A stretch of 64,000 bases of DNA, taken from the IMG/VR virus record IMGVR_UViG_3300037337_000170, positions 62,001 through 126,000 of that record; one strand, given 5' to 3'. Under the pieces are notes generated by a model. That model ran no database searches, was not told where the DNA came from, and saw only the letters and a program-made list of their open reading frames with translations. Position numbers and translations under genes: made by a program. This document shows, piece by piece, positions 7,839-17,222 of the stretch. The stretch comes from a virus. Each line of letters starts with the position of its first letter. Positions within the stretch are counted from its first letter, which is position 1.

Positions 7839-8494
7839 TGGTAACATCACTAAGAATTAATCCCCGTACTTACTCGAATGATAATATGATTCTTTCTCTA
7901 TTGCATGAGGAAGCAATATCCATTCAGTCAATTGATGCATTCTATATCCCACGTACATTAGTTTTTGAGGATAAAATTCTTGGTGAGGATCGGCTAAGCC
8001 AATTCAGAGAAGCGTATCCAATTTTAGCCTATCTTGAAGATGTAGACGGCTATCAGGGGCAGAATTCATTTGCATCAAAGTTTGGTTTACAGATCGACTC
8101 TAATACCACATTAACCATATCGGCTGCTGCGTGGGAACGGTCTGTTGGTCAATTTGGTTCGACTATTTTACCGAATCGCCCGTGCGAGGGAGATTTAGTT
8201 TATCTACCAATGACCAAAGGGTTGTTTAGTATTACATTTGTTAACGACAAGTCGCCTTTCTATCAGTTAGGTCAAAAGTATACATACAAACTCAGTATTG
8301 AATTATTCAACTATTCTAGTGAGAAAATTGAAACTGGTATACCAGAACTTGATGCGATTGAAGCCGAACATACACAAGATACCACTATTAGACCAGATAT
8401 TGATACATTACCACGAGGTGCAGATAATCAAAAGTTTCGTGATCGTGGTGCTACACTAAACTGGAATTCTGGTAATCCATTTGGTGATCTATAA
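7838..8494 (+). CDS. 14: neck protein gp14
   Basis: 218 residues; T4 gp14 is 256. Neck protein acting with gp13 in head completion. The N-terminal IDAFYIPRTLVFEDKILGEDRLSQF and the central LYxPMTKGLFSITFVNDKSPFYQLGQKYTYKLSIELFNYS are typical of the gp14 family (a FEV/FV-x-H/D-x-x-PFYQLG pattern). It overlaps gp15 by one base. No anomalies. Confidence 0.85.
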   Translation: MVTSLRINPRTYSNDNMILSLLHEEAISIQSIDAFYIPRTLVFEDKILGEDRLSQFREAYPILAYLEDVDGYQGQNSFASKFGLQIDSNTTLTISAAAWERSVGQFGSTILPNRPCEGDLVYLPMTKGLFSITFVNDKSPFYQLGQKYTYKLSIELFNYSSEKIETGIPELDAIEAEHTQDTTIRPDIDTLPRGADNQKFRDRGATLNWNSGNPFGDL

Positions 8495-9216
8495 TGCTAG
8501 AACAACCCTTTTATCATGCCACTATTCGGAATACGATTATCTCGTTTGGTAATCTATTCTCGAAGTTAAAATTACAACGCGCTAATGCTGCCGGTGCGAT
8601 TACACAAACTATTGCAGTGCCTATTACATATGGTAACAAGGAAAAGATCTTTGTTCGATTGCGTCAGGAAACCAACTTTGAGAATCAAGTTGCAGTAACC
8701 CTACCGCGTATGGCCTTTGAAATTACTTCTTATTCACACGATCCGTCTAGGTTTCAAAGTAAACTAAATAAGATTACATCCAAGAATCCGGATGGTTCAA
8801 TAAATGGAATGTTTGTTTCCGTTCCTTATAATCTAGGAGTATCTCTATATATTCTAACAAAGGGCTCTGAGGATGGGCTTAATATCATCGAACAGATCCT
8901 GCCAATCTTTATTCCCGAATATATGCTTCCTGTTGTAGGTCTATCAACAATGGGATTGGTTCAGGATGTTCCAGTAATATTGAATTCTGTTTCCTCACAG
9001 TCAGAGTTCGAGGGCGACTTTATGGCCCGCTCATTAACAACACACCAATTAGATTTTACTGTAAAGATTAATCTCTATGGTGGTATCGGTAATGCCAAAG
9101 AGATTACTAGAACCGATGTTGGAGTTAGAGCAAGAATCGATGCTGGGTTAGCCGATATTACACATACTGCGATTGGTGATCCAGATGACAAAACAGTTAC
9201 AGACTTCTGGAACTAA
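8494..9216 (+). CDS. 15: tail sheath stabiliser / tail completion gp15
   Basis: 240 residues; T4 gp15 is 272. Forms the hexameric terminator at the head-proximal end of the tail. Typical features are QPFYHATIRNTIISFGNLF at the start, VAVTLPRMAFEITSY in the middle and a C-terminal VKINLYGGIG strand. In T4 the next gene is the small terminase gp16; here the large terminase fragment starts two bases after the gp15 stop, so gp16 is absent from its usual place. Confidence 0.85.
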   Translation: MLEQPFYHATIRNTIISFGNLFSKLKLQRANAAGAITQTIAVPITYGNKEKIFVRLRQETNFENQVAVTLPRMAFEITSYSHDPSRFQSKLNKITSKNPDGSINGMFVSVPYNLGVSLYILTKGSEDGLNIIEQILPIFIPEYMLPVVGLSTMGLVQDVPVILNSVSSQSEFEGDFMARSLTTHQLDFTVKINLYGGIGNAKEITRTDVGVRARIDAGLADITHTAIGDPDDKTVTDFWN

Positions 9217-9218
9217 TA

Positions 9219-9584
9219 ATGGATAATAAAGGTTATAACGGCAATTTATTAATCAAGACCGTTGGTGCACAACAAGACTGGACATTGGATCAAGTTCAAG
9301 AATGGACAAAGTGTAAAGAAGACCCAATATATTTTATCGAAAAATATATTAAGATTGTAACACTAGATTACGGTCTTCAACCAATGAAACTATATCCATT
9401 CCAACGTGATATTATTCTAGGCATCGTTAATAATAATAAGGTCATCGCATGTTGCGCCCGGCAGCTAGGTAAGTGCGTCGATAAAAACACTAAATATACT
9501 GTAAGGAATAAAAAGACTGGTGAAATCAGATCTTTAACCGCACAGGAATTTCATGAGCAAACAAAAAAGACCAACCCAATATAA
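9219..9584 (+). CDS. 17: large terminase gp17, N-extein plus N-intein fragment
   Basis: First piece of a fractured terminase gene. Residues 1-85 are the terminase N-terminus, ending within the Walker A loop (CARQLGK). Residue 86 is Cys, the expected first intein residue, and residues 86-121 (CVDKNTKYTVRNKKTGEIR...) form a 36-residue N-intein. The matching C-intein and C-extein are encoded at 11033-12709. Very short N-intein pieces split before block B are known for phage TerL inteins (AceL-TerL, GOS-TerL), and this fits that atypical class. Trans-splicing would restore RQLGK-TT and the ATPase site. The end overlaps the endonuclease gene by 32 bases. Confidence 0.85.
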   Translation: MDNKGYNGNLLIKTVGAQQDWTLDQVQEWTKCKEDPIYFIEKYIKIVTLDYGLQPMKLYPFQRDIILGIVNNNKVIACCARQLGKCVDKNTKYTVRNKKTGEIRSLTAQEFHEQTKKTNPI

Positions 9585-11046
9585 AGCAATATTAACATGT
9601 ATTCAATGTAAAGTGGATTTTACTGGGCGTGCTGGGTCTAAATTTTGCACCCCAGCATGCAACAATGCTGCAAATGTAGCACGTAATATTGGTGCAGAAA
9701 AAAATTGTATGGTATGTGCCAAAATTTTTACTGGTAGAAAGGGCTCTACATTCTGTTCTGATGTCTGCCGTGATATTTCAAATGATAAAGATAAAACTGA
9801 TAAACGAGCAGCTAAACTTTTCTCTAGATTGTTAGTGGCTCACCCAACGAATATTAAGTCTTGTGATGAATGTAACACAGATTTTTCTCCAACCATTAAA
9901 TTAAAAAAGTGGTGTTCCATTGGGTGTAGAACCATCTCATCTGGAAAAACTCAAAAAAATAAAGCTGATAAAAATCTAAAAATTAAAACCTGTAAAGAAT
10001 GTAACATAGTCTTTAAGGGAAGAAAAGGAAGTAGTTTTTGTTGTAAAATATGTAAAAATAAACATGATCTGAAACAACAACATATTGATGCAGTCGAAAA
10101 GTATCAGAGCGTAGAGGAATATGTAATCTGCCCGGTTTGTTCCTTAAGAATGGGTCAAATTTCCTCAGTGCATATGAAGATTCATGGTATGACAATACCA
10201 GAAATCAAGATATTATATCCAGACCAAAAGCTCTTATCAGTGAATCTTTCAATGGAACTATCTAAGAGAGTTGAGGGAGATAAAAATCCAGGATTTAAGC
10301 ATGGTGGTAGACTATCTCCATTTTCGAGCAAATTTTTAAAATATAATGAATTCAGTAATGTTGAAACAAAGGAAATTGTCGAAAAGCTTTTTGTAAAATC
10401 AATCAATACTAGAAATATTAATGATAATAACAGTACTAGATTGTCTTACTATACAAGTCGTGGGATGTCGGAATTAGATTCTGAGATAGCTTTACATAAC
10501 AGGCAAACAACATTTAGTCTAGAAAAATGTATAAATGACTATGGTGATGAATTAGGTACTTTAATATGGGCTGATAGACAAGCCAATTGGCAAAATACTT
10601 TAAATAGTAAATCCGATGAAGAAAAAGACTTAATAAACTCCAAAAAATCATCGAAGGTTAATTATAGATCGCTGTGGTCTCAAACCCTTGACAGTCAGGG
10701 CTACTTTTATATTATAGAGATATACCCCAATGTTGTTAAAATTGGAGTCACATCAAAGTCGGATATAAGAAAAAGATATAATATTATAGATTTGAAAAAC
10801 ACCAATATATTATTGTTTGAAAAATGTCATAGTATCAATCATGCTTTTCAAATTGAGCAGTTACTTAAACGAAAGAATAAGTTGCTTATAAATAACTCTG
10901 ATTATGGCGCATTTGGTTGGACAGAGGTTTTCAATAACATAGATACAAGCGTCATATTAAATGAGGCTTTAATAATGCTTAATAATCCCGATTCAATAGC
11001 TATTGAGTTTAATAATGTGTTTAAATTAAAAAATGGTTCTATCTGA
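9553..11046 (+). CDS. free-standing GIY-YIG-like homing endonuclease between the intein halves
   Basis: 497 residues. Four CxxC...CxxxC zinc-finger-like units fill the first ~180 residues (CIQCKVDF, CMVCAKIF, CDECNTDF, CKECNIVF). Then comes a CPVC...HMKIHGM finger, then GDKNPGFKHGGRLSPFS, a segment seen in phage homing endonucleases. The C-terminal ~95 residues (GYFYIIEIYPNVVKIGVTS...RKRY) look like a diverged GIY-YIG nuclease. It is more AT-rich than the terminase. Start ATG 9553 has AGGAAT upstream. Its place between the two halves of a split intein matches the known fractured-gene arrangement, where a free-standing endonuclease spreads the split element. Confidence 0.75.
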   Translation: MSKQKRPTQYKAILTCIQCKVDFTGRAGSKFCTPACNNAANVARNIGAEKNCMVCAKIFTGRKGSTFCSDVCRDISNDKDKTDKRAAKLFSRLLVAHPTNIKSCDECNTDFSPTIKLKKWCSIGCRTISSGKTQKNKADKNLKIKTCKECNIVFKGRKGSSFCCKICKNKHDLKQQHIDAVEKYQSVEEYVICPVCSLRMGQISSVHMKIHGMTIPEIKILYPDQKLLSVNLSMELSKRVEGDKNPGFKHGGRLSPFSSKFLKYNEFSNVETKEIVEKLFVKSINTRNINDNNSTRLSYYTSRGMSELDSEIALHNRQTTFSLEKCINDYGDELGTLIWADRQANWQNTLNSKSDEEKDLINSKKSSKVNYRSLWSQTLDSQGYFYIIEIYPNVVKIGVTSKSDIRKRYNIIDLKNTNILLFEKCHSINHAFQIEQLLKRKNKLLINNSDYGAFGWTEVFNNIDTSVILNEALIMLNNPDSIAIEFNNVFKLKNGSI

Positions 11047-12709
11047 TATAACCAACCGTAAATTTATAGAGAGCTTCGATGTTTCTGAGTGGGAAGTCGA
11101 AACAGATACCGGTTGGGAAGATATATCCTCTAGCAATAAGACAGTTGAATATGAACTTTATGAACTGACTACAGAGTCCGGCAGAATTTTAAAGTGTGCT
11201 GATACCCATATTCTATTTGATAGAACTATGGATGAGATATACGCCAAGGATACATTTGGTATATTGGTTCAAACCAAAACTGGTCTCGATAAGGTAGTTT
11301 CAGTTGTCGCGACAGGCATATATGAAAATATGTATGATCTCTCAGTTAACTCATCTAATCATAGATATTATACTGATGAATTCTTGAGCCATAATACGAC
11401 TGTTATGGCTGCATTCTTCTGTTACTATATACTATTCAATTCAAGTAAGACTTGTGCCATTCTAGCCAACAAAGCATCTTTAGCCAGAGAGATTCTATCT
11501 AGAGTAAAACTAGCATATGAACATATACCGAGATTTTTGCAGCAGGGTATTTCAGAGTGGAATAAATCAAGCATAGAATTAGAAAATGGTAGTAGGATTA
11601 TTGCTTCTGCTACTTCTGGTAGTGCTATTCGTGGGCAGAGTATAAACCTACTTTTCTTGGATGAATTCTCCCATATACCAAGTGGAATAGCAGATGATTT
11701 TTTTGCTTCTGTATATCCGACTATTTCATCGGGTAAAACTTCTAAAATAGCAATAATTAGTACGCCGAATGGTTTAAATAGTTTCTATCGTATGTGGACA
11801 GAAGCCCAGGATAATAGCAACGGGTTTATACCGATCTTTGCTCCATGGAATTCTATTCCGTCCAGAACACAAGAATGGGCAGATGAACAGAAACGTGTAT
11901 TGGGTGATGTTAAGTTCTCACAGGAAATGTCGTGTGACTTTATTGGTTCCTCTAACACACTCATCTCTGGTTCTAAACTTAAGTCTATACCGATTACGCG
12001 CCCAATTCTTTCTAATAGCACCACATCAGTCTACTCTAAACCAGTACCTGGAAATAGTTATGTAGCCGTGGTTGATACCTCTAGAGGAACCGGGGGAGAT
12101 TATTCTGCATTTATCGTCATTGATATAACAACGATTCCCTATAAGGTGGTTCTTAAATATGGAAATAATACTATATCAAGTATGTTATACCCTGGTGTGA
12201 TTCATAGAATTGCAATGGAGTATAATATGGCAACTTTATTCATTGAAACCAATGATATAGGTGAGGCAGTAGCAAACGCCGTCTATTATGATCTGGAATA
12301 TGAGAATGTGATTTTTTCTAATAATGGAATTATTGTTGTCTGGGGTGGTAAAAACTCTCTACCTGGAGTTAGAACCACTACAAAGACCAAACGTATTGGT
12401 TGTGATAATATTAAGCAGTTGATTGAAAAAGATATGCTTATTATTAATGATGCTGAAATACTTATGGAATTAAGTAACTTTGTTGTAAAGGGGAGTTCTT
12501 ATGCCGCAGATACCGGACACGATGATTTGGCAATGTGTTTGGTTATGTTTGGATACATGACATCTTCAGTTAAATTTGAGGAACTTACTGATATATCGGT
12601 GAGGGCTAGAATTATTGAAGAGCGACAGGCCGAAGAAGATGCATCTGCTTTACCTATAGGTTTTTTCTCCAATGGGTTAGAAGAAGATGTTGATGTGTTT
12701 AATTTTTAA
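11033..12709 (+). CDS. 17: large terminase gp17, C-intein fragment plus C-extein
   Basis: 558 residues. Residues 1-121 are the C-intein: block B (SGRILKCADTHILF), block F (YENMYDLSVNSSNHRYYTDEF) and block G ending LSHN, followed by Thr122 as the +1 residue. Residues 122-558 are the terminase C-extein: TTVMAAFF completes Walker A, LLFLDEFSHI is Walker B, and the nuclease has acidic clusters in VAVVDTSRGTGGDYSAF, LFIETND and GHDDLAM. The spliced enzyme would be 522 residues, normal for this family. No good Shine-Dalgarno precedes ATG 11033, which overlaps the endonuclease end, so translation is probably coupled. Confidence 0.85.
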   Translation: MVLSDITNRKFIESFDVSEWEVETDTGWEDISSSNKTVEYELYELTTESGRILKCADTHILFDRTMDEIYAKDTFGILVQTKTGLDKVVSVVATGIYENMYDLSVNSSNHRYYTDEFLSHNTTVMAAFFCYYILFNSSKTCAILANKASLAREILSRVKLAYEHIPRFLQQGISEWNKSSIELENGSRIIASATSGSAIRGQSINLLFLDEFSHIPSGIADDFFASVYPTISSGKTSKIAIISTPNGLNSFYRMWTEAQDNSNGFIPIFAPWNSIPSRTQEWADEQKRVLGDVKFSQEMSCDFIGSSNTLISGSKLKSIPITRPILSNSTTSVYSKPVPGNSYVAVVDTSRGTGGDYSAFIVIDITTIPYKVVLKYGNNTISSMLYPGVIHRIAMEYNMATLFIETNDIGEAVANAVYYDLEYENVIFSNNGIIVVWGGKNSLPGVRTTTKTKRIGCDNIKQLIEKDMLIINDAEILMELSNFVVKGSSYAADTGHDDLAMCLVMFGYMTSSVKFEELTDISVRARIIEERQAEEDASALPIGFFSNGLEEDVDVFNF

Positions 12710-12724
12710 TCAAAAAATAATTTG

Positions 12725-12732
12725 TATAAATA
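12725..12732 (+). promoter_or_regulatory. T4-type late promoter TATAAATA
   Basis: Perfect late -10 element in the gap between terminase and tail sheath, giving the sheath gene its own strong late transcript with a leader of about 65 bases. Confidence 0.8.
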
Positions 12733-12755
12733 ATATGCAAACCCAAATATAAATC

Positions 12756-12774
12756 CTTAGAAACAGTTTCTAAG
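12756..12774 (+). promoter_or_regulatory. leader hairpin before the sheath gene
   Basis: CTTAGAAAC and GTTTCTAAG are perfect complements separated by one base (effective stem about seven pairs). It lies in the leader downstream of the late promoter, so it may stabilise the sheath mRNA or end terminase transcripts weakly. No U-run follows. Confidence 0.5.
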
Positions 12775-12802
12775 TATTATTTTATATGAATAAAGGAATA
12801 AA

Positions 12803-15001
12803 ATGTTTTCATTATCACCCTCTGTAACTGTACGTGAAGTAGACCTAACTTCAGTTGTGCCAGCTGCCTCAACTTCTGTAGGTGGTGTAGTAATCGATGC
12901 GGCCTGGGGCCCTGTAATGGATACCACCACTATTGATTCTGAATCAACTCTAGTTCAACGACACGGCAAACCCAATGACTTCAATGCTAGTTCATGGATG
13001 GTTGCTGCCAACTTTTTAGCATATAGTAATAATTGTTTAGTAGTTCGTACAGATACTACCAACCAGCGTAATGCAGTATCAGCTCTATCATTTAGTTTGT
13101 TTTCCGTAGCCCCGGGAACTGCCGGGTTAGGTTATACTTCTACTGGCGCCAATGCGGTGTCAGTTACTGTGGCAGCCCCAGTGCAAGGTATTACTGCGGT
13201 AGTTGAAGCTGTGGTAACAGATGGTGGAATAACCAGCTTTAATATCGTTAACCCTGGTTCTGGATATGATGTAGTTCCAACTATTACTATTAATGACGGT
13301 TCTGGTTCAGGTGCGACCCTTGGCGCAATTGAAGTAATTCAGGGCGGCGTAAAAATTAATAATGAAAGTGATTACGAAAATCTTTACTCAAATGGCGAAG
13401 CTGTAGTTGGAGAGTTTGCAGCCAAGTACCCTGGTGCTCTAGGCAATAGTTTAGCTGTATCTGTCTGTGATGGCGCTAAGGCAGGTCGCGTTACAGGTAT
13501 CGTAGTTCTTACTGCAGGTGATTCATACACCTCAGTTCCAACAGTTACAATTTCTGCTCCAGCAGGATCAGGAACTCAGGCTACAGCTATTGCTGTATTA
13601 TCTGGCAGCACAACTGGGACCGTCACAGGTATCGTTATCACTTCAGCAGGCAGCGGTTATACCAGCGCCCCAGTGGTAAGTTTGGTTGGTGGAACTCCTA
13701 CAACTGTGGCCACCCTTGGGGTTGTTTCAGTTCAAATGGTTAGCCCATTTTCCATCTGGGAATATAACAATTTCTTTGATGGTGCACCAAATACCTCAAC
13801 GTTTGCTTCCTCTAATCAATCTACAAATGACGAATTACACGCGGTAGTAATCGATACAAATGGCCGTTGGTCTGGTGTCGCTGGAACTGTGCTAGAAACC
13901 TTTGCATTTCTTTCAAAAGCTTCTGATGGTAAAAAGGAAGACGGCTCAAACGCATACTATAAAAATGTATTGAATACCCAATCCAAGTATGTCTACTGGA
14001 TGGATCATCCAGTTAATGGTACCAATTGGGGTCAATTAGCCAATTCCGTGAATTTCGGGATCCTCGGTGTTTTTACAAGAACCCTAGCCGGCGGTGTGGA
14101 TCACTTCACCTCTACGGATGGCCAGAAGATTCGTGCATTTGATCTATTCAGTAATGCAGAAACATTAGATGTTAGTCTTCTAATGTGCGGTAAGGCTTCA
14201 GCCACAGTAGCCAATTATGTAGTACAAAATATTGCTGAAACCCGTAAAGATTGTGTGGCATTTATTTCTCCACTCGATCTGTCTGGTAATATTCTTATTG
14301 GTAATACCTCAGACATTGCAGAAAAATTAATTGCTTTCCGTAATGTACTACCATCAAGTTCATATATGGTTATTGATACTGGCTACAAATACCAATACGA
14401 CAAGTACAATGACAAATATCGTTGGGTGCCATTAAACGGGGATATTGCAGGTCTATGTGCTCGTACTGACGAGACCAATGACCCATGGTTCTCTCCAGCA
14501 GGTCTGAATCGTGGCTCTATTAAGAATGTGGTCAAACTTGCATATTCTCCAGTTAAGACTGATCGTGATAATCTATATAAAGCCGGTATTAATCCAGTTG
14601 TTTCATTCCCAGGTCAGGGCGTGGTTCTATATGGTGATAAAACTGGACTAGCTAAGCCAAGTGCATTTGATCGTATCAATGTACGCCGTCTGTTTATTAC
14701 TCTTGAAAAATCAATTGCCACCGCAGCAAAATTTCAACTATTTGAATTCAATGATGCGATTACTCGTGCCAACTTTGTATCAACAGTCACACCATTTCTT
14801 CGTGATGTACAAGGTCGACGGGGCATCTATGAGTTTAGGGTTGTGTGCGATGAGACCAATAATACACCCAACATTATTGACACAAATCAATTCATCGCAA
14901 GTATTTTCATCAAACCAGCTCGCAGTATCAATACAATTGAACTAAACTTCGTGGCGGTTCGTACCGGTGTGAGTTTTGAAGAAATTGCTGGTTCAGTTTA
15001 A
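12803..15001 (+). CDS. 18: contractile tail sheath gp18
   Basis: 732 residues; T4 gp18 is 659. The N-terminus (LSPSVTVREVDLTSVVPAAS) and C-terminus (RDVQGRRGIYEFRVVCDETNNTP, IEFRV/IELNFVAVRTG) carry the sheath signature and the handshake strands that link subunits. About residues 105-310 hold extra material, including three repeats of the VNPGSGYDVVPTITI / TSAGSGYTSAPVVSL type that are not part of the conserved sheath core. They probably project as surface beta domains. The same GAGYTSAPTVT repeat appears in the protein at 41461. Own late promoter and AAAGGA ribosome-binding site. Confidence 0.9.
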   Translation: MFSLSPSVTVREVDLTSVVPAASTSVGGVVIDAAWGPVMDTTTIDSESTLVQRHGKPNDFNASSWMVAANFLAYSNNCLVVRTDTTNQRNAVSALSFSLFSVAPGTAGLGYTSTGANAVSVTVAAPVQGITAVVEAVVTDGGITSFNIVNPGSGYDVVPTITINDGSGSGATLGAIEVIQGGVKINNESDYENLYSNGEAVVGEFAAKYPGALGNSLAVSVCDGAKAGRVTGIVVLTAGDSYTSVPTVTISAPAGSGTQATAIAVLSGSTTGTVTGIVITSAGSGYTSAPVVSLVGGTPTTVATLGVVSVQMVSPFSIWEYNNFFDGAPNTSTFASSNQSTNDELHAVVIDTNGRWSGVAGTVLETFAFLSKASDGKKEDGSNAYYKNVLNTQSKYVYWMDHPVNGTNWGQLANSVNFGILGVFTRTLAGGVDHFTSTDGQKIRAFDLFSNAETLDVSLLMCGKASATVANYVVQNIAETRKDCVAFISPLDLSGNILIGNTSDIAEKLIAFRNVLPSSSYMVIDTGYKYQYDKYNDKYRWVPLNGDIAGLCARTDETNDPWFSPAGLNRGSIKNVVKLAYSPVKTDRDNLYKAGINPVVSFPGQGVVLYGDKTGLAKPSAFDRINVRRLFITLEKSIATAAKFQLFEFNDAITRANFVSTVTPFLRDVQGRRGIYEFRVVCDETNNTPNIIDTNQFIASIFIKPARSINTIELNFVAVRTGVSFEEIAGSV

Positions 15002-15027
15002 AAAGTAGGAAGTATACTTCCTACTTT
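15002..15027. terminator. 26-bp perfect palindrome after sheath gene
   Basis: A perfect palindrome (AAAGTAGGAAGTA and its complement) begins one base after the sheath stop. It can form a 10-11 bp hairpin in the mRNA and is followed by a T-rich stretch, so it may act as a terminator in both directions or as an mRNA-stabilising end between sheath and tube genes. Confidence 0.65.
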
Positions 15028-15051
15028 ACATTTAATAAAAGGTAGAATAAA

Positions 15052-15573
15052 ATGGCAAGAATTTCTGATTTTAAAGCTAATATGTTGGCTGGTGGCGCTC
15101 GATCAAACCAGTTTCAGTGTATTATTACATTCCCAGCAGCTGTTATTGGTGGCTCTCTGGCTTCTAATAAGGTAACATTTATGGCAAAATCTGCATCCAT
15201 TCCAGATAGCACTGTAGCTGATATTGAGGTGATGTATCGAGGACGAGCAGTACACTTTGCTGGTGAAAGGACCTTTCAGCCATGGAATATTACCGTATAT
15301 AATGATAATGATTTTGCATTACGCAATGCATTTGAAACATGGGTAAATATTATTTCTAATGCAGATTCTACCAATGGCCTAATGGCACCATTGGATTATC
15401 AGGTTGATATGGAAGTTCATCAGTTAGATCGATCAGACCTAATTGTTAAAAAGTATAAGTTTGTTGATGCATATCCAACGAATGTCGGCGAAATTCAATT
15501 AAGCTGGGACGCCAACAGTCAACTTCAAGAGTACCCCGTATCCTTCAGCTACAACTATCATCAGCCCGCCTGA
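15052..15573 (+). CDS. 19: tail tube gp19
   Basis: 173 residues; T4 gp19 is 163. Forms the inner tube of stacked hexameric rings. Typical tube features are SNQFQCIITFP at the start, FMAKSASIPDSTVADIEVMYRGRAVHFAGERTF in the middle and a C-terminal EIQLSWDANSQLQEYPVSFSYNY strand set. Directly follows the sheath, as in T4. Confidence 0.9.
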   Translation: MARISDFKANMLAGGARSNQFQCIITFPAAVIGGSLASNKVTFMAKSASIPDSTVADIEVMYRGRAVHFAGERTFQPWNITVYNDNDFALRNAFETWVNIISNADSTNGLMAPLDYQVDMEVHQLDRSDLIVKKYKFVDAYPTNVGEIQLSWDANSQLQEYPVSFSYNYHQPA

Positions 15574-15581
15574 TATAAATA
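15574..15581 (+). promoter_or_regulatory. T4-type late promoter TATAAATA
   Basis: Perfect late -10 element overlapping the end of the gp19 gene's stop region and lying 21 bases before the portal ATG. The leader would be about 15 bases, rich in T and A, with no evident Shine-Dalgarno. Confidence 0.75.
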
Positions 15582-15602
15582 ATTTTTTATTGATTTATTA
15601 TT

Positions 15603-17222
15603 ATGGCGTCTTTTTCAGATCTTTTTGGTTTTAGCTTTAAAACCAACAATGAAAAACAAATTCCATCTGTTGTAGCACCAGCTAAAAACGATGGCGCGCT
15701 TGTTCTTGATAATAGTGCAGTAACTGGTGGGTGGACCGGTACGGCATACGATATTGATGGTGTAGTTAAGACTGAAAACGAGCAGATTAGACGATATAGG
15801 GATATTGCAGGTCAACCAGAAGTTGATTCTGCAATATCTGATATTGTTAACGAATGTGTAGTAACTGATCAGGATGATCATCCTGTTAAACTATTTTTAG
15901 ATAATTTAAAAGTAAGTGATGCACTAAAAAAGAAATTCAATGATTGTTTTATTGAAATCTTAAACAAACTTGACTTCAATTTGGAAGGTCATGATATTAT
16001 TAGACAGTGGTATGTAGATGGGCGTATCTACTACCATATTCTCTTTGTCAATAATGATATTTCTAAGGGAATCGCAGAGCTTAGATTAATCGATCCTTTA
16101 AAGATTAAAAAGATCAAAAATATTAAGCGTACAAAAAATAATCGTGGTATAGATATTGTTGATTCTATTGAGGAATACTATATCTATAATGACAAGGGTG
16201 TTACAGAAAATAATATTCAGGGAGTTAAGTTAACTGCCGATTCTGTTGTGATGATTCATTCTGGTTCTATTGATTCTATAAGTGGTAGTGTAATTGGATT
16301 TCTACAGAAGGTTATTAAACCAGCTAACCAACTTCGAATGATCGAAGATGCAGTGGTTATCTATACGATGACACGGGCGCCAGATCGCCGTGTATTTTAT
16401 ATTGATGTAGGTAATCTTCCTAAAGTTAAAGCAGAACAATATGTTACAGACATTATGAATAAGTTTAAAAACAAACTTATCTATAATGCTGCCACGGGCG
16501 AAATTGCAGATTCAAAACGTAATCTATCAATGACTGAGGATTTTTGGCTTGCGCGTAGGGACTCTAAGTCCACTGAAATTACTACGTTACAGGGAAGTCA
16601 ATCTTTAATCCAGTCAGACTTTATCGACTACTTTCAGAATAAATTATATCAATCGCTTAATGTTCCGATTGGTCGCATGAAGCCAGAAACCGGCTTTACA
16701 TTAGGTCGATCATCCGAAGTTACAAGAGATGAACTAAAGTTTAGTAAGTTTGTTGGAAGGCTAAGAATTCGATTCTCTGGTCTTTTCAGTGATCTAATGA
16801 AAATTCAACTCGTATCAAAAGGCCTAATTCGACTCGATGAGTGGGATGATATAAGAGCCAAGATACGATTTGACTTTATTAAGGATAATCACTTTACCGA
16901 GTTAAAGAATGCAGAAATCATTACCAATAGAATGACCACGCTTCAAATGGTTGATCCATTTTTAGGTAAATATGTATCAAAGAAGTGGGTACAGAAGAAT
17001 GTTCTAATGCTTGATGACGAAGAAATTGTCGAGATGGAAAACCAGATTAAAGAAGATGGGCCGATACCTGGCACAGAAGAAATGCCGGCTATTGAACCAC
17101 CCGCTGGCGGTGAAGAAGATCCTGCACAAGATCAAGAAATGGATCAAAGCCAAGAAGCCCACGATCAAAAGATTCGGCAATCCGAAGAATTACACCAACA
17201 GAAACTGAAGGATAAAAAATGA
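15603..17222 (+). CDS. 20: portal protein gp20
   Basis: 539 residues; T4 gp20 is 524. Forms the dodecameric portal through which DNA is packaged. Recognisable family segments include EVDSAISDIVNE, RVFYIDVGNLPKVKAEQY, FWLARRDSKSTEITTLQG and LNVPIGRMKPETGFTLGRSSEVTRDELKF (given here in parts). The C-terminal ~55 residues are acidic and Gln-rich (EEDPAQDQEMDQSQEAHDQK), probably a coiled extension. Stop and next start overlap (ATGA). Confidence 0.92.
   Translation: MASFSDLFGFSFKTNNEKQIPSVVAPAKNDGALVLDNSAVTGGWTGTAYDIDGVVKTENEQIRRYRDIAGQPEVDSAISDIVNECVVTDQDDHPVKLFLDNLKVSDALKKKFNDCFIEILNKLDFNLEGHDIIRQWYVDGRIYYHILFVNNDISKGIAELRLIDPLKIKKIKNIKRTKNNRGIDIVDSIEEYYIYNDKGVTENNIQGVKLTADSVVMIHSGSIDSISGSVIGFLQKVIKPANQLRMIEDAVVIYTMTRAPDRRVFYIDVGNLPKVKAEQYVTDIMNKFKNKLIYNAATGEIADSKRNLSMTEDFWLARRDSKSTEITTLQGSQSLIQSDFIDYFQNKLYQSLNVPIGRMKPETGFTLGRSSEVTRDELKFSKFVGRLRIRFSGLFSDLMKIQLVSKGLIRLDEWDDIRAKIRFDFIKDNHFTELKNAEIITNRMTTLQMVDPFLGKYVSKKWVQKNVLMLDDEEIVEMENQIKEDGPIPGTEEMPAIEPPAGGEEDPAQDQEMDQSQEAHDQKIRQSEELHQQKLKDKK

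Noticed and set aside
10206-10230. TATAAT-like site on the minus strand inside the endonuclease gene, resembling the orphan promoters
   Set aside because: No TTTATT box at 21 or 22 bases and no conserved leader; a chance match in AT-rich coding DNA.
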